From NCBI RefSeq assembly GCF_905171765.1, contig NC_053393.1, positions 70,649,371 through 70,713,370 of the forward strand: a stretch of 64,000 nt of DNA, in the 5' to 3' direction. Both the position numbers and the translations under genes were made by a program. The notes below the pieces were generated by a model. It searched no databases. It was not told the origin of the DNA and saw only the letters and a list, made by a program, of their open reading frames with translations. Shown piece by piece: positions 1 through 10,391 of the stretch (position 1 is its first letter; the number at the start of each line of letters is the position of its first letter). The DNA comes from Bufo bufo. Lineage: Eukaryota; Chordata; Amphibia; Anura; Bufonidae.

Positions 1-368
1 AAATGAGAAAAAAACGTTGATTTAAATGGAGGGGGGACATCAATAAAAGCCAATATAACCTCCTGCCCTTTCCAGTACCCATGCAGAAATACATATCGCC
101 CTTCTTTATCAATGGTACTATCTAACGGTTGGAACTCCATCCCTCGATGAATATATACACTAACACCTCTTGCATAAGAAGAATAACAAGCGTGGTACTC
201 CAGAGAGGCCCATTTCCTTTTCAGCGTATAAATCCTATCTTCTGTTGCATGGGTCTCTAGTAGTGCCACAATCGCAGGCAGATGACGGACCACCAGGTCA
301 AATACCACCGTCCTCTTCACCCTGTCTCCCAACCCTCTCACGTTCCAACATAAAACATTACAAGGCAT
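1..368 (-). pseudogene. L1/Tx1-type LINE ORF2, N-terminal endonuclease part (runs off the window)
   Basis: An open minus-strand frame begins at the ATG at 368 and stays open to base 1, so only the first 120 or so codons are present. It reads a WNVRGLGDR start, an LLETH motif that fits the catalytic Glu of APE-type LINE endonucleases, and a RGVSVYIHRG stretch. The same blocks occur at 52089-52871 in LINE-B, so both belong to one LINE family. The endonuclease nicks target DNA to prime reverse transcription. ORF1 of the same element lies about 205 bases upstream (573-1214), the same spacing as in LINE-B. The rest of ORF2 lies beyond the left edge of the window. Confidence 0.75.
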
Positions 369-572
369 ATCTAATGTATAAAGGTCTCCCCAATCTCAGC
401 GGAGAGGCAGAGAACGGCAGCCAATCCCTCCCTTAAACCCACCCCCCAAAAAAAAAACTACATGGTTGACAGGGCATTTTACAATACCCATCAACCTCTC
501 TCCTTCCTCCAAACCTCCCCTCCCGCCACCTCCCCTCATTAACCTCCCTCCTCATCACCTCTTCCTACTATT
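369..572 (-). other. LINE inter-ORF spacer
   Basis: This is the non-coding gap between ORF1 and ORF2 of the left-edge LINE. On the plus strand it is C-rich (runs of ccacccccc and cctcccctc). I see no other feature in it. Confidence 0.5.
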
Positions 573-1214
573 TCATAAACCCCTAGATTCCAACCATTGC
601 ACCGCCTCTGCCTGTGTGGTAAAAAAGCGAACAGAATCGTTGTGTACCACTCTTAATTTAGCAGGGTATAACATTGAGTACTTAATCTTGGCTGAAATCA
701 ATCTTTTTTTAACATCAAGAAAGGATCTTCTTTTATTTTGAGTCTCCCGGGAGAAGTCAGGAAATATTAATATCAAGTTACTATCAAAGTATATTTCTGA
801 TACTTCTCTTTTGCGTCTAAGAACCCAATCCCGGTCCTTTGAACAAATAAATTTTGCTAGAATTGCCCTAGGAGGGGCGCCTGGAGGAGGTTTTTTAAAA
901 GGAATTCTGTGGGCCCTTTCCACACAAAAGGAAGATACATCGTGATCTGGTCCCAAACTTTTTACCAGCCACTTCTGAATAAATTTTGACGGGTTATCCT
1001 GTTCTACCCCTTCTGGGAAAGCTACTAAACTCAGATTATATCTACGAGATCTATCCTCCAACTCTACCACTTTCTTTCTTAACCAAATTCGATCTTCGTC
1101 TACTTCTTCCAATCTGTTCTTTAATACCCCGTTCTCTACACTGACAGATTTAACTGCGGTCTCCAGTTCCGTAACCTTTAATCTCAGCTTCGTCATTTCG
1201 TCAGCTTCGTCAAT
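573..1214 (-). pseudogene. L1/Tx1-type LINE ORF1 (coiled coil plus RRM-like domain), 5'-truncated
   Basis: The minus-strand frame encodes about 210 residues of an L1 ORF1p-like RNA-binding protein. An N-terminal heptad-like coiled coil (ELETAVKSVSVENGVLKNRL) leads into the conserved RRYNLSLVAFPEG block. That is followed by ERAHRIPFKKPPPGAPPRAI and the KIKYSMLYPAKLRV segment of the RRM/C-terminal domain. LINE-B ORF1 (53072-54004) has the same blocks. The first coding residues are missing: the frame passes into antisense Ty3/gypsy integrase sequence near 1214, so the insertion looks 5'-truncated, as LINE copies often are. The protein would package LINE RNA. The retained part has no stop. Confidence 0.8.
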
Positions 1215-1671
1215 CTTTAAAGTGGGGTATAAAGTATGGCTTTCCACCAGAAATTTGAAACTTAAGCTTCCTTCAGCAAAACTAGGACAGAGGTTTGTTG
1301 GGCCTTATAAGATTATCGGGATAATTAGTCCAGTAGCTGTTTGGCTCAAACTCCCACGATCTATGAAGATTCATCTTGTTTTTCATGTGTCTCTATTAAA
1401 GCCTTCCATGCCCAACCCTTTTCCGGAACATGTCCCTCCTCCTCCCGATGCAGTGGAGATAGATGGGCAAGAACAGTTTGTTGTAGAAAAAATCTTGGAC
1501 TCTAGAATTTTCAGGAACCACCTACAATACCTCATTAAGTGGCAGGGTTATGTGTCTGAAGAGAATTCTTGGAAACCTGTGAGTAACATTAATGCTCCCC
1601 GACTGATCAAACAGATTTATCAAAGACATCCTGGGAGACCGAGTCAGGTCTCATCCAGAGGCCGCTGTTGA
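1215..1671 (+). pseudogene. Ty3/gypsy integrase C-terminal domain with chromodomain (fragment)
   Basis: The frame reads KVWLSTRNLKLKLPS, then FVGPYKI, LPRSMKIHLVFHVSLLKP, and a chromodomain ending in LDSRIFRNHLQYLIKWQGY and NSWKP. This order (GPY/F-type integrase tail, then chromodomain) is the C-terminus of vertebrate chromovirus-type Ty3/gypsy Pol. The chromodomain would steer integration to marked chromatin. Only about 150 residues remain, because the left part is cut by the LINE at about 1214. The stop at 1669-1671 lies 11 bases before the 3' LTR, with a purine-rich tract between them. The start is the junction, not a true initiation site. Confidence 0.88.
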
Positions 1672-1682
1672 GGTGGGAGTAA

Positions 1683-2282
1683 TGTCAGGAATCATCCTGC
1701 TATTTTAGTTCAGATTGTCTTGCCATCAAGTTTTCCCTCAGTTAAGATGGTGGATTGTGTCTCAGCTGGGTGCCATCTTACTTCCTGTTTTACATTTAAA
1801 CCTCTCAAGCCTGTTACTAATTGCTTGAGTATTGTGTTTGAGATCCTGCTTGTGCAGTCCTCTCACTTGGAACTTGCTCTTCAGTTTGTTCCTCCTCCTT
1901 GTTGTTTATTTACCCTGCTACCTCCTGTTGCCGACCCGGATTGCCTGACTACGTTCCTGTGCCGCCTGCCCTGACCCATTGCTCGTTTGACCTCGGCTCT
2001 ACTTCATCCTTTAATCCTGCATCGTTGCTACTGGTAACGGCTCGGCCTGCCTGGCTCTGCTTCTTCCTTCAATCCTGCATCGCTGCTACTGGTAATGGCT
2101 CGGCCTGCCTGGCTCTGCTTCTTCCTTCAATCCTGCATCGCTGCTACTGGTAACGGCTCCACCTGCCTGGCACTGCTTCATCCTTCTATCCTGCTACCTC
2201 CTGTTCAAGACTCCGGTGCTTCCTGTGTTCAGGCCTTGTCCCTGCCATTGGATTCCAGCAGTATTCCACTAGTATCGTGACA
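1683..2282 (+). mobile_element. 3' LTR of the Ty3/gypsy element
   Basis: The segment starts TGTCAGGAATCATCC and ends TATCGTGACA, the TG...CA form expected of an LTR. It lies directly after the integrase stop and a purine-rich GAGGTGGGAGTAA stretch that fits a polypurine tract. Its length is 600 bases. The matching 5' LTR is outside the window. Confidence 0.75.
2033..2205 (+). repeat. 58-bp tandem repeat inside the gypsy LTR
   Basis: Units starting ggtaacggctc recur at 2033, 2091 and 2149, exactly 58 bases apart. The first two are nearly identical; the third diverges after about 40 bases. It is an internal LTR duplication. Confidence 0.85.
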
Positions 2283-2567
2283 GTCTGACTGTTTAAAGGA
2301 TTTGGCCCATCTGGGACATTGATGGCATATCCTTAGGACCTCTCAAGCTCCTATCTCTAGAATAGGGCCCTTGAAGTGAAGGAGAGCACAGGCGCATGTG
2401 TGGCGTGCTCTCTATTCATTGCTATGGGAGTTTTGAAAATAGCTGAGTGCGCTGAACTAATATTGATGACCTATCCTGAGGATAGGGATTCAATATCTAA
2501 AAACCCGCTTAACCCCATTAAAGAGCCAGGACAGAAAGTAGAATACATGGAGTGGCTTTGGAAATTA
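2283..2567. repeat. Probable MITE or other short interspersed repeat
   Basis: This is a non-coding stretch between the gypsy LTR and a Tc1 end. It contains phrases typical of amphibian non-autonomous DNA elements (ggacattgatggcatatcc) and a perfect 8-base inverted repeat (cctatcct-g-aggatagg, 2470-2486). I cannot see both ends, so the family is open. Confidence 0.4.
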
Positions 2568-3260
2568 TAGTTAGGTCCAGAAATATTTAGACGGTGACAC
2601 AAGTTATGGCATTTTAGCTGTTTACCAAAACATATTCAAGATACAGTTATATAATCAATGTGGGCTTAAAGTGCAGACTCTCAGCTTTAATTTGAAGGTA
2701 TTCACATCCTAATTTAACATGTTGGGGAGATATGACGTACCGTTACGGCATGATGTCCCGGTACTTAACCCCTTAAGGACTCAGCCCTATTTCACCTTAA
2801 AGACCCGGCCATTTTTTTGCAAATCTGACCAGTGTCACTTTAAGTGGTGATAACTTTAAAACGCTAGGACTTATCCAGGCCATTCTGAGACAGTTTTTTC
2901 GTCATATATTGTACTTCATAACACTGGTAAAATGAAGTTAAAAAAATTAATTTTTATTTATAAAAAAAGTACCAAATTTACCAAAAATTTTTAAAAAATG
3001 GCAAATTTCCAAGTTTCAATTTCTCTACTTCTATAATACATAGTAATACCTGCAAAAATAGTTTTTACTTTACATTCCCCATATGTCTACTTCATGTTTG
3101 GATCATTTTGAAAATTATATTTTATTTTTTGGGGATGTTACAAGGCTTAGAAGTTTAGAAGCAAATCTTGAAATTTTTCAGAAATTTTCAAAAACCCAAT
3201 TTTTAGGGACCAGTTCAGGTCTGAAGTCACTGAAGTAAAAAATGACCCCATTCTATAAAC

Positions 3261-3552
3261 TACACCCCTTATGGTATTCAAAACTGATTTCAATTTCAAA
3301 ATTTCACTTTTTTGGCAGATTTTCCATTTTAATAATTTTTTTCCAGTTACAAAGCAAGGGTTAACAGCCAAACAAAACTCAATATTTATGGCCCAGATTC
3401 TGTAGTTTACATAAACACCCCATATGTGGTCGTAAACCGCTGTACAGGCACACGGCAGGGCGCAGAAGGAAAGGAATGCCATACGGTTTTTGGAAGGCAG
3501 GTTTTGCTGGACTGTTTTTTTTGACACCATGTCCCATTTGAAGCCCCCCTGA
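3261..3552 (+). repeat. TTAA element, A-type tandem unit (left part, cut by hAT-1)
   Basis: This carries the about 400-bp A unit (taaccctttaggtgttccac ... gcaagggttaacagccaaac ... caccccatatgtggtcgtaaac). The unit resumes after hAT-1 at 10392 and recurs at about 12590-13365 and 47530-48720. The open antisense frames are repeat shadows. Confidence 0.75.
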
Positions 3553-4189
3553 CAGGGCCGGACTGGCCATAGGGCAGACCGGGCATTTGCCCGGTGGGCC
3601 GGGCCGCCTGGTGGGCCGGGCCGAACACAATCAGCTGGGCAGGAGTGGAGATGAGCGCTTCCCAGTAACTATCAGGGAAGCAGCTGCTTCGGGGCCCGAG
3701 AGCAGTCACTGTACTTCGTCACCCCGGCCCCTGTCAGAGCAGCTGACTTCTCCTGCACCACTTGCACTCTGTCACTGACCTCCTGACATCAGTGACATTG
3801 CTCCGCCTCTCCCCTCCTTAGTTCTTATGATGGACAGTGGTGACCAGCAACAGGACGGCCCAATGTAGGCGGAGCTATAATAGCCCCGCCCCCTTTTATG
3901 CCCGCGATTCCTGCAGCCTGAACTTTCCTGCCCACCATGCTGAACATCAGTTGGATTGTCACAACTGCACCAGTGATGTGAGTAGCAGGGGAACTGGGGT
4001 TATATTCAGCTTTCCCAGACTGTGCACATGTGACCTGCAGTACAGTAGGAAAGCTGGGTGAATTATATCATGAAATGTCATCCAGCTTCCCTGCTATCCT
4101 GCATGGCACAAGTGCAGAGGCATTAGAGTATGGGGGAGAGGCACAGCAGGAAAGCTGGGTGTCTATATATGTGTATTGTATATGTGTGC

Positions 4190-4603
4190 GTCCATGTATG
4201 TGGTGATTGTGTGTATGAGTGCATCTATGTATATGGTGAGCGCATGTATGACTGCGTCCATGTATATGGAGAGTGTGTGTATGAGTGCGTCCATGTATGT
4301 GGAGAATGTGTGTATGACTGCGTCTATGTATGTGGAGAGTGCGTGTATGACTGCGTCCATGTATGTGGAGAGTGCGTGTATGACTGCGTCCATGTATGTG
4401 GAGAGTGCGTGTATGACTGCGTCCATGTATGTAGAGAGTGCGTGTATGACTGCGTCCATGTATCTGGAGAGTGCGTGTATGACTGCATCCATGTATGTAG
4501 AGAGTGTGTGTATGACTGCGTCCATGTATGTGGAGAGTACGTGTATAACTGCGTCCATGTATGTGGAGAGTGTGTGTATGACTGCGTCCATGTATGTGGA
4601 GAG
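4190..4603 (+). repeat. 33-bp minisatellite, left arm
   Basis: The unit is close to gtccatgtatgtggagagtg followed by cgtgtatgactgc. Units are more diverged at the outer edge (4190-4330). The array is interrupted by hAT-2 and resumes at 6586. Because 33 is a multiple of 3, several frames stay open on both strands; none is likely to be a gene. Confidence 0.92.
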
Positions 4604-6585
4604 CAGGGACTTGCACACATAGGGATGAAAGGGGGCTTGAGCCCCTGCCCTTTTCATCACCGGCCCCTTAAATGCCCTCCGCTCTTACAGAAATTTTATT
4701 TTATTGGAACTTTTTTTTTTTTTTCATAATGCGCAGATGCTGGCACTCACTGTCACGTGCGCTGCGCATTAATCTTTGTTAATTATCAAGACCAGACCCG
4801 CCGGCAAGTCACGTGGTACGGGCGGCGCGCACAGGCAGTCTTCTGAGCAGAGAAGAAGAGCTGCCTGGCTGTGTGTGCTCCCGCCCGTCCTGCCCCTGCT
4901 GACAAGCCGCCTCAGAGCCTCACCGCCCGCCCCTCCCGTCAGGAATCCGGATTCAAGTGTGGGTGAGTGAAGAAAAAGAAAATGATTGATGACATACCAC
5001 TGCCCTGCGGCCCTGCCCTGCTCACTCAGTTTAATTCCTCCTGTGTGTGCTTGCTTGTGCTGAGTGACTGGGTTGTTGTCTTGTGTTTGTCTTGTCTGTC
5101 GGTCTGAGTCACTGTCTGTGTGAGTGTGTGAGTGTGATGTGTCTGTCTGTGATCGCCCCCCGCTCTGTGCTCTGGCTACTGTGCTGCTGCCTGGCCTGCT
5201 GACTGAGCCTGCCACACTCACTGTCATGGAGGTAGGCCATTAGTGGCGGCTGGCGGGAAAAAACAGGGAGGGGGGAGGGTGTATAGGAGAGGAGATGCTC
5301 TACCTGCCTGCAAAACCCACCCACTGCCCAGCACACCCATGCTTCAGTTTACAATCATGCCTTTATGGCCCAGCAGCAGGCCAGCACCCCTGCTTTTTGG
5401 CTACTTGTGCTGCCTGCCACTGCCATCATGGAGGCTGGTAGTGGCGGGAAAAATGTACCGGGGGGGTATGATATGTGCTGCCAGGCTGCCTGCAGTGCAA
5501 ACCCAGGTCCCAGGCCCATGAATCACCCCTGCAGTCTGTGGGGCCACTTCTTGCTGGTACAGTGGCACATTATTGGTGGGCAGTGGCCAGTGGGCACTAT
5601 ATAGGGGCATCTACTGAGGCCACAAAATAGGGGTATATGTTATATGGGGGGTTCTGTACAATGGCATTTTATACTGGGACACGCTATGCTTGCATTGCTT
5701 GGTACTATGGGAAAGGGGGAGAGCAGTAATGGGGGTCATCTACCGGGGGCACTAAGAATGTATATTTGATGTTTGCAATAGGGATCGACCGCTATTGATT
5801 TTTTTTATTGCCGATACCGATATTCTGTGAACTTTCAGGCTGTTCTCTTCTGCCGATATTCTGTGCATTTTAATTTATTTTTTTTTTTAAATTTCAACAC
5901 AAATCTAGTTTATATACCAATACACATTACTTGCATTATACCGCTAAGGGGCTCATACTTACTCTTATACATATATAGTGTGTTATATACCCTCATACTA
6001 CAACACAACTACATCATACACACATTTAAATTACATATTAATGTGTGTATGTCTGATGTAGTAGGTAGGTACATGGCAGATGGCACAGCTGTATATGTAT
6101 GATTATACAATAGGATGTGCACTTGTGGAATATGAGTTTATGACGCACTTTCCCTCCACCAGCCGGAGCAGTAACAGCGTAGCCTATGTACGTAGTCCCG
6201 TTTAGGGGTGTTTCAGGCAGGCCCACACACATACCCTCTCTACTGTACTCCCGCAATACTTGGCACTGGCAGCGCAAAGGCAGATCCTGATAATATTGTT
6301 ACTTTGCTTGGACCGTGATATTTGCATACTCTGAGTCGCCTCAATTGTATTGGACTGCACATTGTGATTTCATATCTGTATGTACCTTTTTCTTTTTGCA
6401 TATACAAAAAAATAAATAAAAAGAATTGACAAAAAATAAAGGAATATGCATTATTACTGTATCTATACATTTATGGAGAACAAGGAAAGACTTTTAGAAA
6501 GCAACTAAGCTTTGTGGTACAAACACAAGTGCCCTTTTTTTTTTTTTTAAGCCCCTGCCCTTCAAAATGTCTGTGCACGTCCCTG
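4604..6585. mobile_element. hAT-2, non-autonomous hAT inserted in the minisatellite
   Basis: It begins CAGGGACTTGCACACA and ends TGTGCACGTCCCTG, with GTGGAGAG on both sides (4596-4603, 6586-6593). That octamer also occurs in every minisatellite unit, so it fits but does not by itself prove a target duplication. Inside, 4730-5240 is GC-rich and TG-repeat-rich with a possible splice donor (gtgagtgaag near 4960). This may be the 5' leader of a lost transposase. 5240-5760 has gggggcatctactggggcac-like repeats, and 5780-6480 is AT-rich. No transposase is present. Confidence 0.8.
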
Positions 6586-7336
6586 GTGGAGAGTGCGTGT
6601 ATGACTGCGTCCATGTATGTGGAGAGTGCGTGTATGACTGCGTCCATGTATGTGGAGAGTGCGTGTATGACTGCGTCCATGTTTGTGGAGAGTGCGTGTA
6701 TGACTGCGTCCATGTATGTGGAGAGTGCGTGTATGACTGCGTCCATGTATGTGGAGAGTGCGTGTATGACTGCATCCATGTACGTGGAGAGTGCGTGTAT
6801 GACTGCGTCCATGTATGTGGAGAGTGCGTGTATGACTGCGTCCATGTATGTGGAGAGTGCGTGTATGACTGCGTCCATGTATGTGGAGAGTGCGTGTATG
6901 ACTGCATCCATGTATGTGGAGAGTACGTGTATGACTGCGTCCATGTATGTGGAGAGTGCGTGTATGACTGCGTCCATGTATGTGGAGAGTGCGTGTATGA
7001 CTGCGTCCATGTATGTGGAGAGTGCATATATGACTGCGTCCATGTATGTGGAGAGTGCGTGTCTGACTGCGTCCATGTATGTGGAGAGTGCGTGTATGAT
7101 TGCGTCCATGTATGTGGAGAGTGCGTGTATGACTGCGTCCATGTATGTGGAGAGTGCGTGTATGACTGCGTCCATGTATGTGGAGAGTGCGTGTATGACT
7201 GCGTCCATGTATGTGGAGAGTGCGTGTATGACTGCGTCCATGTATGTGGAGAGTGCGTGTATGACTGCGTCCATGTATGTGGAGAGTGCGTGTATGACTG
7301 CGTCCATGTATGTGGAGAGTGCGTGTATGACTGCAC
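6586..7336 (+). repeat. 33-bp minisatellite, right arm
   Basis: About 22 near-identical 33-bp units continue the array begun at 4190. They are much more uniform than the left edge, which suggests recent homogenisation. Predicted products of about 300 residues on both strands are 11-residue repeats (ESACMTASMYV, or MDAVIHALSTY on the other strand). They are by-products of the period. Confidence 0.93.
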
Positions 7337-7859
7337 TATGGGGGCATCTACTGGGGGCCCTGTATACTGGCATTATAGGTGGGCACTATGGAGAAGTGGG
7401 GGACAAGAGCACTATGAGGGCATTATATAGGGGCATTTAATACTGGCACCCATTTTGATGCCACTATGGGGAAGGGAGGAAAGGAGCATTATGAGGGTAT
7501 CTATGTGGGGCAGTCTATAGGGGCATTTTATAGTGCCACATTATGGAGGGCACTATGGAGACGGGGAAGGAGCACTATGGGGGCATCTTCTGGGGGGACT
7601 ATATGGGAGTATTTTATACTGGCACAAATTATAAGGTCACTATGGGCACCTAAGCTCAGCTGGTGGCACTAAGTGTTTTTTGTAGTGGCACACAGTACGG
7701 GTCATTGGAACACATGAGGGCACTCTGGGGACATTGGCTTTACTGGGGGCACTAAGAGGAGGTATTTCTTTTTTTACTGCCACACAACGGGGCATTTTTT
7801 GTACTGGTGCACATTATAAGGGGGGGGGGGGTTCTACTGTCACACATTATAAAGAGAAT
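7337..7859 (+). repeat. G-rich degenerate tandem repeat in hAT-1
   Basis: Loose repeats of the theme gggggcactatggggacatttatactggcac. The same theme continues at 9424-9690 and also appears in hAT-2 and in the hAT-4/hAT-5 pair. It is non-coding. Confidence 0.7.
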
Positions 7860-7861
7860 TA

Positions 7862-9421
7862 CACTGCGTGCAGAATTATTAGGCAAATGAGTATTTTGAC
7901 CACATCATCCTCTTTATGCATGTTGTCTTACTCCAAGCTGTATAGGCTCGAAAGCCTACTACCAATTAAGCATATTAGGTGATGTGCATCTCTGTAATGA
8001 GAAGGGGTGTGGTCTAATGACATCAACACCCTATATTAGGTGTGCATAATTATTAGGCAACTTCCTTTCCTTTGGCAAAATGGGTCAAAAGAAGGACTTG
8101 ACAGGCTCAGAAAAGTCAAAAATAGTGAGATATCTTGCAGAGGGATGCAGCACTCTTAAAATTGCAAAGCTTCTGAAGCGTGATCATCGAACAATCAAGC
8201 GTTTCATTCAAAATAGTCAACAGGGGTCGCAAGAAGCGTGTGGAAAAACCAAGGCGCAAAATAACTGCCCATGAACTGAGAAAAGTCAAGCGTGCAGCTG
8301 CCAAGATGCCACTTGCCACCAGTTTGGCCATATTTCAGAGCTGCAACATCACTGGAGTGCCCAAAAGCACAAGGTGTGCAATACTCAGAGACATGGCCAA
8401 GGTAAGAAAGGCTGAAAGACGACCACCACTGAACAAGACACACAAGCTGAAACGTCAAGACTGGGCCAAGAAATATCTCAAGACTGATTTTTCTAAGGTT
8501 TTATGGACTGATGAAATGAGAGTGAGTCTTGATGGGCCAGATGGATGGGCCCGTGGCTGGATTGGTAAAGGGCAGAGAGCTCCAGTCCGACTCAGACGCC
8601 AGCAAGGTGGAGGTGGAGTACTGGTTTGGGCTGGTATCATCAAAGATGAGCTTGTGGGGCCTTTTCGGGTTGAGGATGGAGTCAAGCTCAACTCCCAGTC
8701 CTACTGCCAGTTTCTGGAAGACACCTTCTTCAAGCAGTGGTACAGGAAGAAGTCTGCATCCTCAAGAAAAGCATGATTTTCATGCAGGACAATGCTCCAT
8801 CACACGCGTCCAAGTACTCCACAGCGTGGCTGGCAAGAAAGGGTATAACAGAAGAAAATCTAATGACATGGCCTCCTTGTTCACCTGATCTGAACCCCAT
8901 TGAGAACCTGTGGTCCATCATCAAATGTGAGATTTACAAGGAGGGAAAACAGTACACCTCTCTGAACAGTGTCTGGGAGGCTGTGGTTGCTGCTGCACGC
9001 AATGTTGATGGTGAACAGATCAAAACACTGACAGAATCCATGGATGGCAGGCTTTTGAGTGTCCTTGCAAAGAAAGGTGGCTATATGGTCACTGATTTGT
9101 TTTTGTTTTGTTTTTGAATGTCAGAAATGTATATTTGTGAATGTTGAGATGTTATATTGGTTTCACTGGTAAAAATAAATAATTGAAATGGGTATATATT
9201 TGTTTTTTGTTAAGTTGCCTAAAAATTATGCACAGTAATAGTCACCTGCACACACAGATATCCCCTAAAATAGCTAAAACTAAAAACAAACTAAAAACTA
9301 CTTCCAAAATATTCAGCTTTGATATTAATGAGTTTTTTGGGTTCATTGAGAACATGGTTGTTGTTCAATAATAAAATTAATCCTCAAATATACAACTTGC
9401 CTAATAATTCTGCACTCCCTG
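7862..9421 (+). mobile_element. Mariner/Tc1-type element with DD37E transposase
   Basis: The inverted ends are GTGCAGAATTATTAGGCAA-like: the left starts CACTGCGTGCAG at 7862, the right ends CTGCACTCCCTG at 9421. They are flanked by TA (7860-7861, 9422-9423). The length is 1,560 bases with one transposase gene (8080-9117). Known vertebrate DD37E elements (the TRT group) are similar in layout; the match is by motif only. Confidence 0.9.
8080..9117 (+). pseudogene. DD37E mariner-like transposase, two frameshifts
   Basis: It starts MGQKKDLTGSEKSKIV with a helix-turn-helix (GCSTLKIAKLLKRDHRTIKR), then a second DNA-binding part (RGRKKRVEKPRRKITAHEL). The catalytic core has Asp in VLWTDEMRVS and Asp in MIFMQDNAPSH. 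The Glu is in SPDLNPIENLW, 37 residues after the second Asp by my count. The enzyme would cut and paste the element at TA. The frame shifts at about 8215-8225, between the two DNA-binding parts, and again at about 8740, just before the second Asp block, so this copy is dead. The coding sequence is otherwise well preserved, so the copy is fairly young. Confidence 0.9.
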
Positions 9422-9423
9422 TA

Positions 9424-10391
9424 TTACTATCGGGGCATCATGGTGGGCTTTATTACAACTGGGGGACTATGGGAGCATTGTTACTTGTGGGACACAATTA
9501 CTGTTGGGGGCGCTGTAGGAGCTCTATTACTACTAAATGCACTCTGGCAAAGAAATAATTACTATAGTTGGGACTTTGGGAGCACCATTACTGTGGAGCA
9601 CCATTACTGTGGGGCACCATTACTGTGGGGGCACCATTACTGTGGGGGCCCCTCTACTGTGGGGGCACCTGGCACAGCATCAGCTTAGCACAGTTCTTTT
9701 TGCAGTATAGTTTTGGGGAGCACAGCTTCTCAGTATTGGGGGTGCATGATGGGATGTTAATTGGAGGATGATGGAAAAGTAGGAAACTAAGATGTCTGTC
9801 AAACTCTGCAGAGATGAGAGATGGCTGAAAGAAGTCATCATGTCGGTCTGGTCTGAATGGAGAAGATGAAGAAAGAGAACATCTACATCAGAGGAGACGT
9901 CACTGGATGGAAGAGGTAGGGGGCGCTGTATTAGGCTACTTTCACATCTGCATTAGTGATCCTGGCGGGCTGTTCCAGCTGAGAATTCACTGGATCCGGC
10001 ACTGCTGGATGCAGACAGAATGCCCGCCAGCCCCATTAACTATAATGGGGTACGGCAGAGATCCGTCCACAATCTGGGAAAAATGCAGAGAATCAGCGGG
10101 ACATAAACCGCTGCATGCTGTGCTTTGTGTCCAGTCGATTCCTTACATTTTCTGCCGGATTAGGTGGCCGGATCGTACTAAGACCCCTAATGTCACCTGG
10201 GGACCCCCAAAGAAGCTTGTGTGTTGACTGAAGCCTTCCTATCTTACTGGTGGCTGGCCCTGCCTCTCAATTGTGCTTCCGGGTTTGGCTCCGCCCCTAG
10301 ACTGCAAGGGGGTGGGGCCTGTTGGGGGTCATGTGATTGGGCTGCTCAGTCAAAAATGCCCGGGCCTATTTTTTGTCCCAGTCCGGCCCTG
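9424..10391. repeat. Right part of hAT-1, non-coding
   Basis: 9424-9690 continues the G-rich theme (ggcaccattactgtgggg repeated). 9700-10250 shows no clear gene. The last 140 bases form the hAT-1 right end, with a tcatgtgattgggctgctcag stretch before the terminal inverted repeat. Confidence 0.6.

Larger units (their letters stand above)
3553..10391. mobile_element. hAT-1, 6.8 kb hAT-type transposon, no transposase seen
   Basis: The ends are inverted: CAGGGCCGGACTGG at 3553 and CCAGTCCGGCCCTG ending at 10391. An exact 8-bp duplication CCCCCTGA flanks it (3545-3552, 10392-10399), which is diagnostic of hAT insertion. The inside is non-coding: a 33-bp minisatellite (split by hAT-2), G-rich degenerate repeats and a mariner-like element. 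It probably grew by array expansion and nested insertion. Confidence 0.88.

Noticed and set aside
2376..2570. 64-codon plus-strand ORF
   Set aside because: Lies in a MITE-like repeat; no motif.
3147..3709. Overlapping minus-strand ORFs, similar ones at 12689-13554, 47662-48772
   Set aside because: They recur because the A unit of the TTAA element is repeated; no domain.
4068..4729. Several ORFs of 98-199 codons
   Set aside because: Same minisatellite, left arm.
6471..7440. About 300-codon ORFs on both strands (ESACMTASMYV and MDAVIHALSTY repeats)
   Set aside because: They follow from a 33-bp tandem unit, a multiple of three, with few stops. No start context or domain.
9907..10227. 106-codon ORF in hAT-1
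   Set aside because: No domain, low-complexity surroundings.
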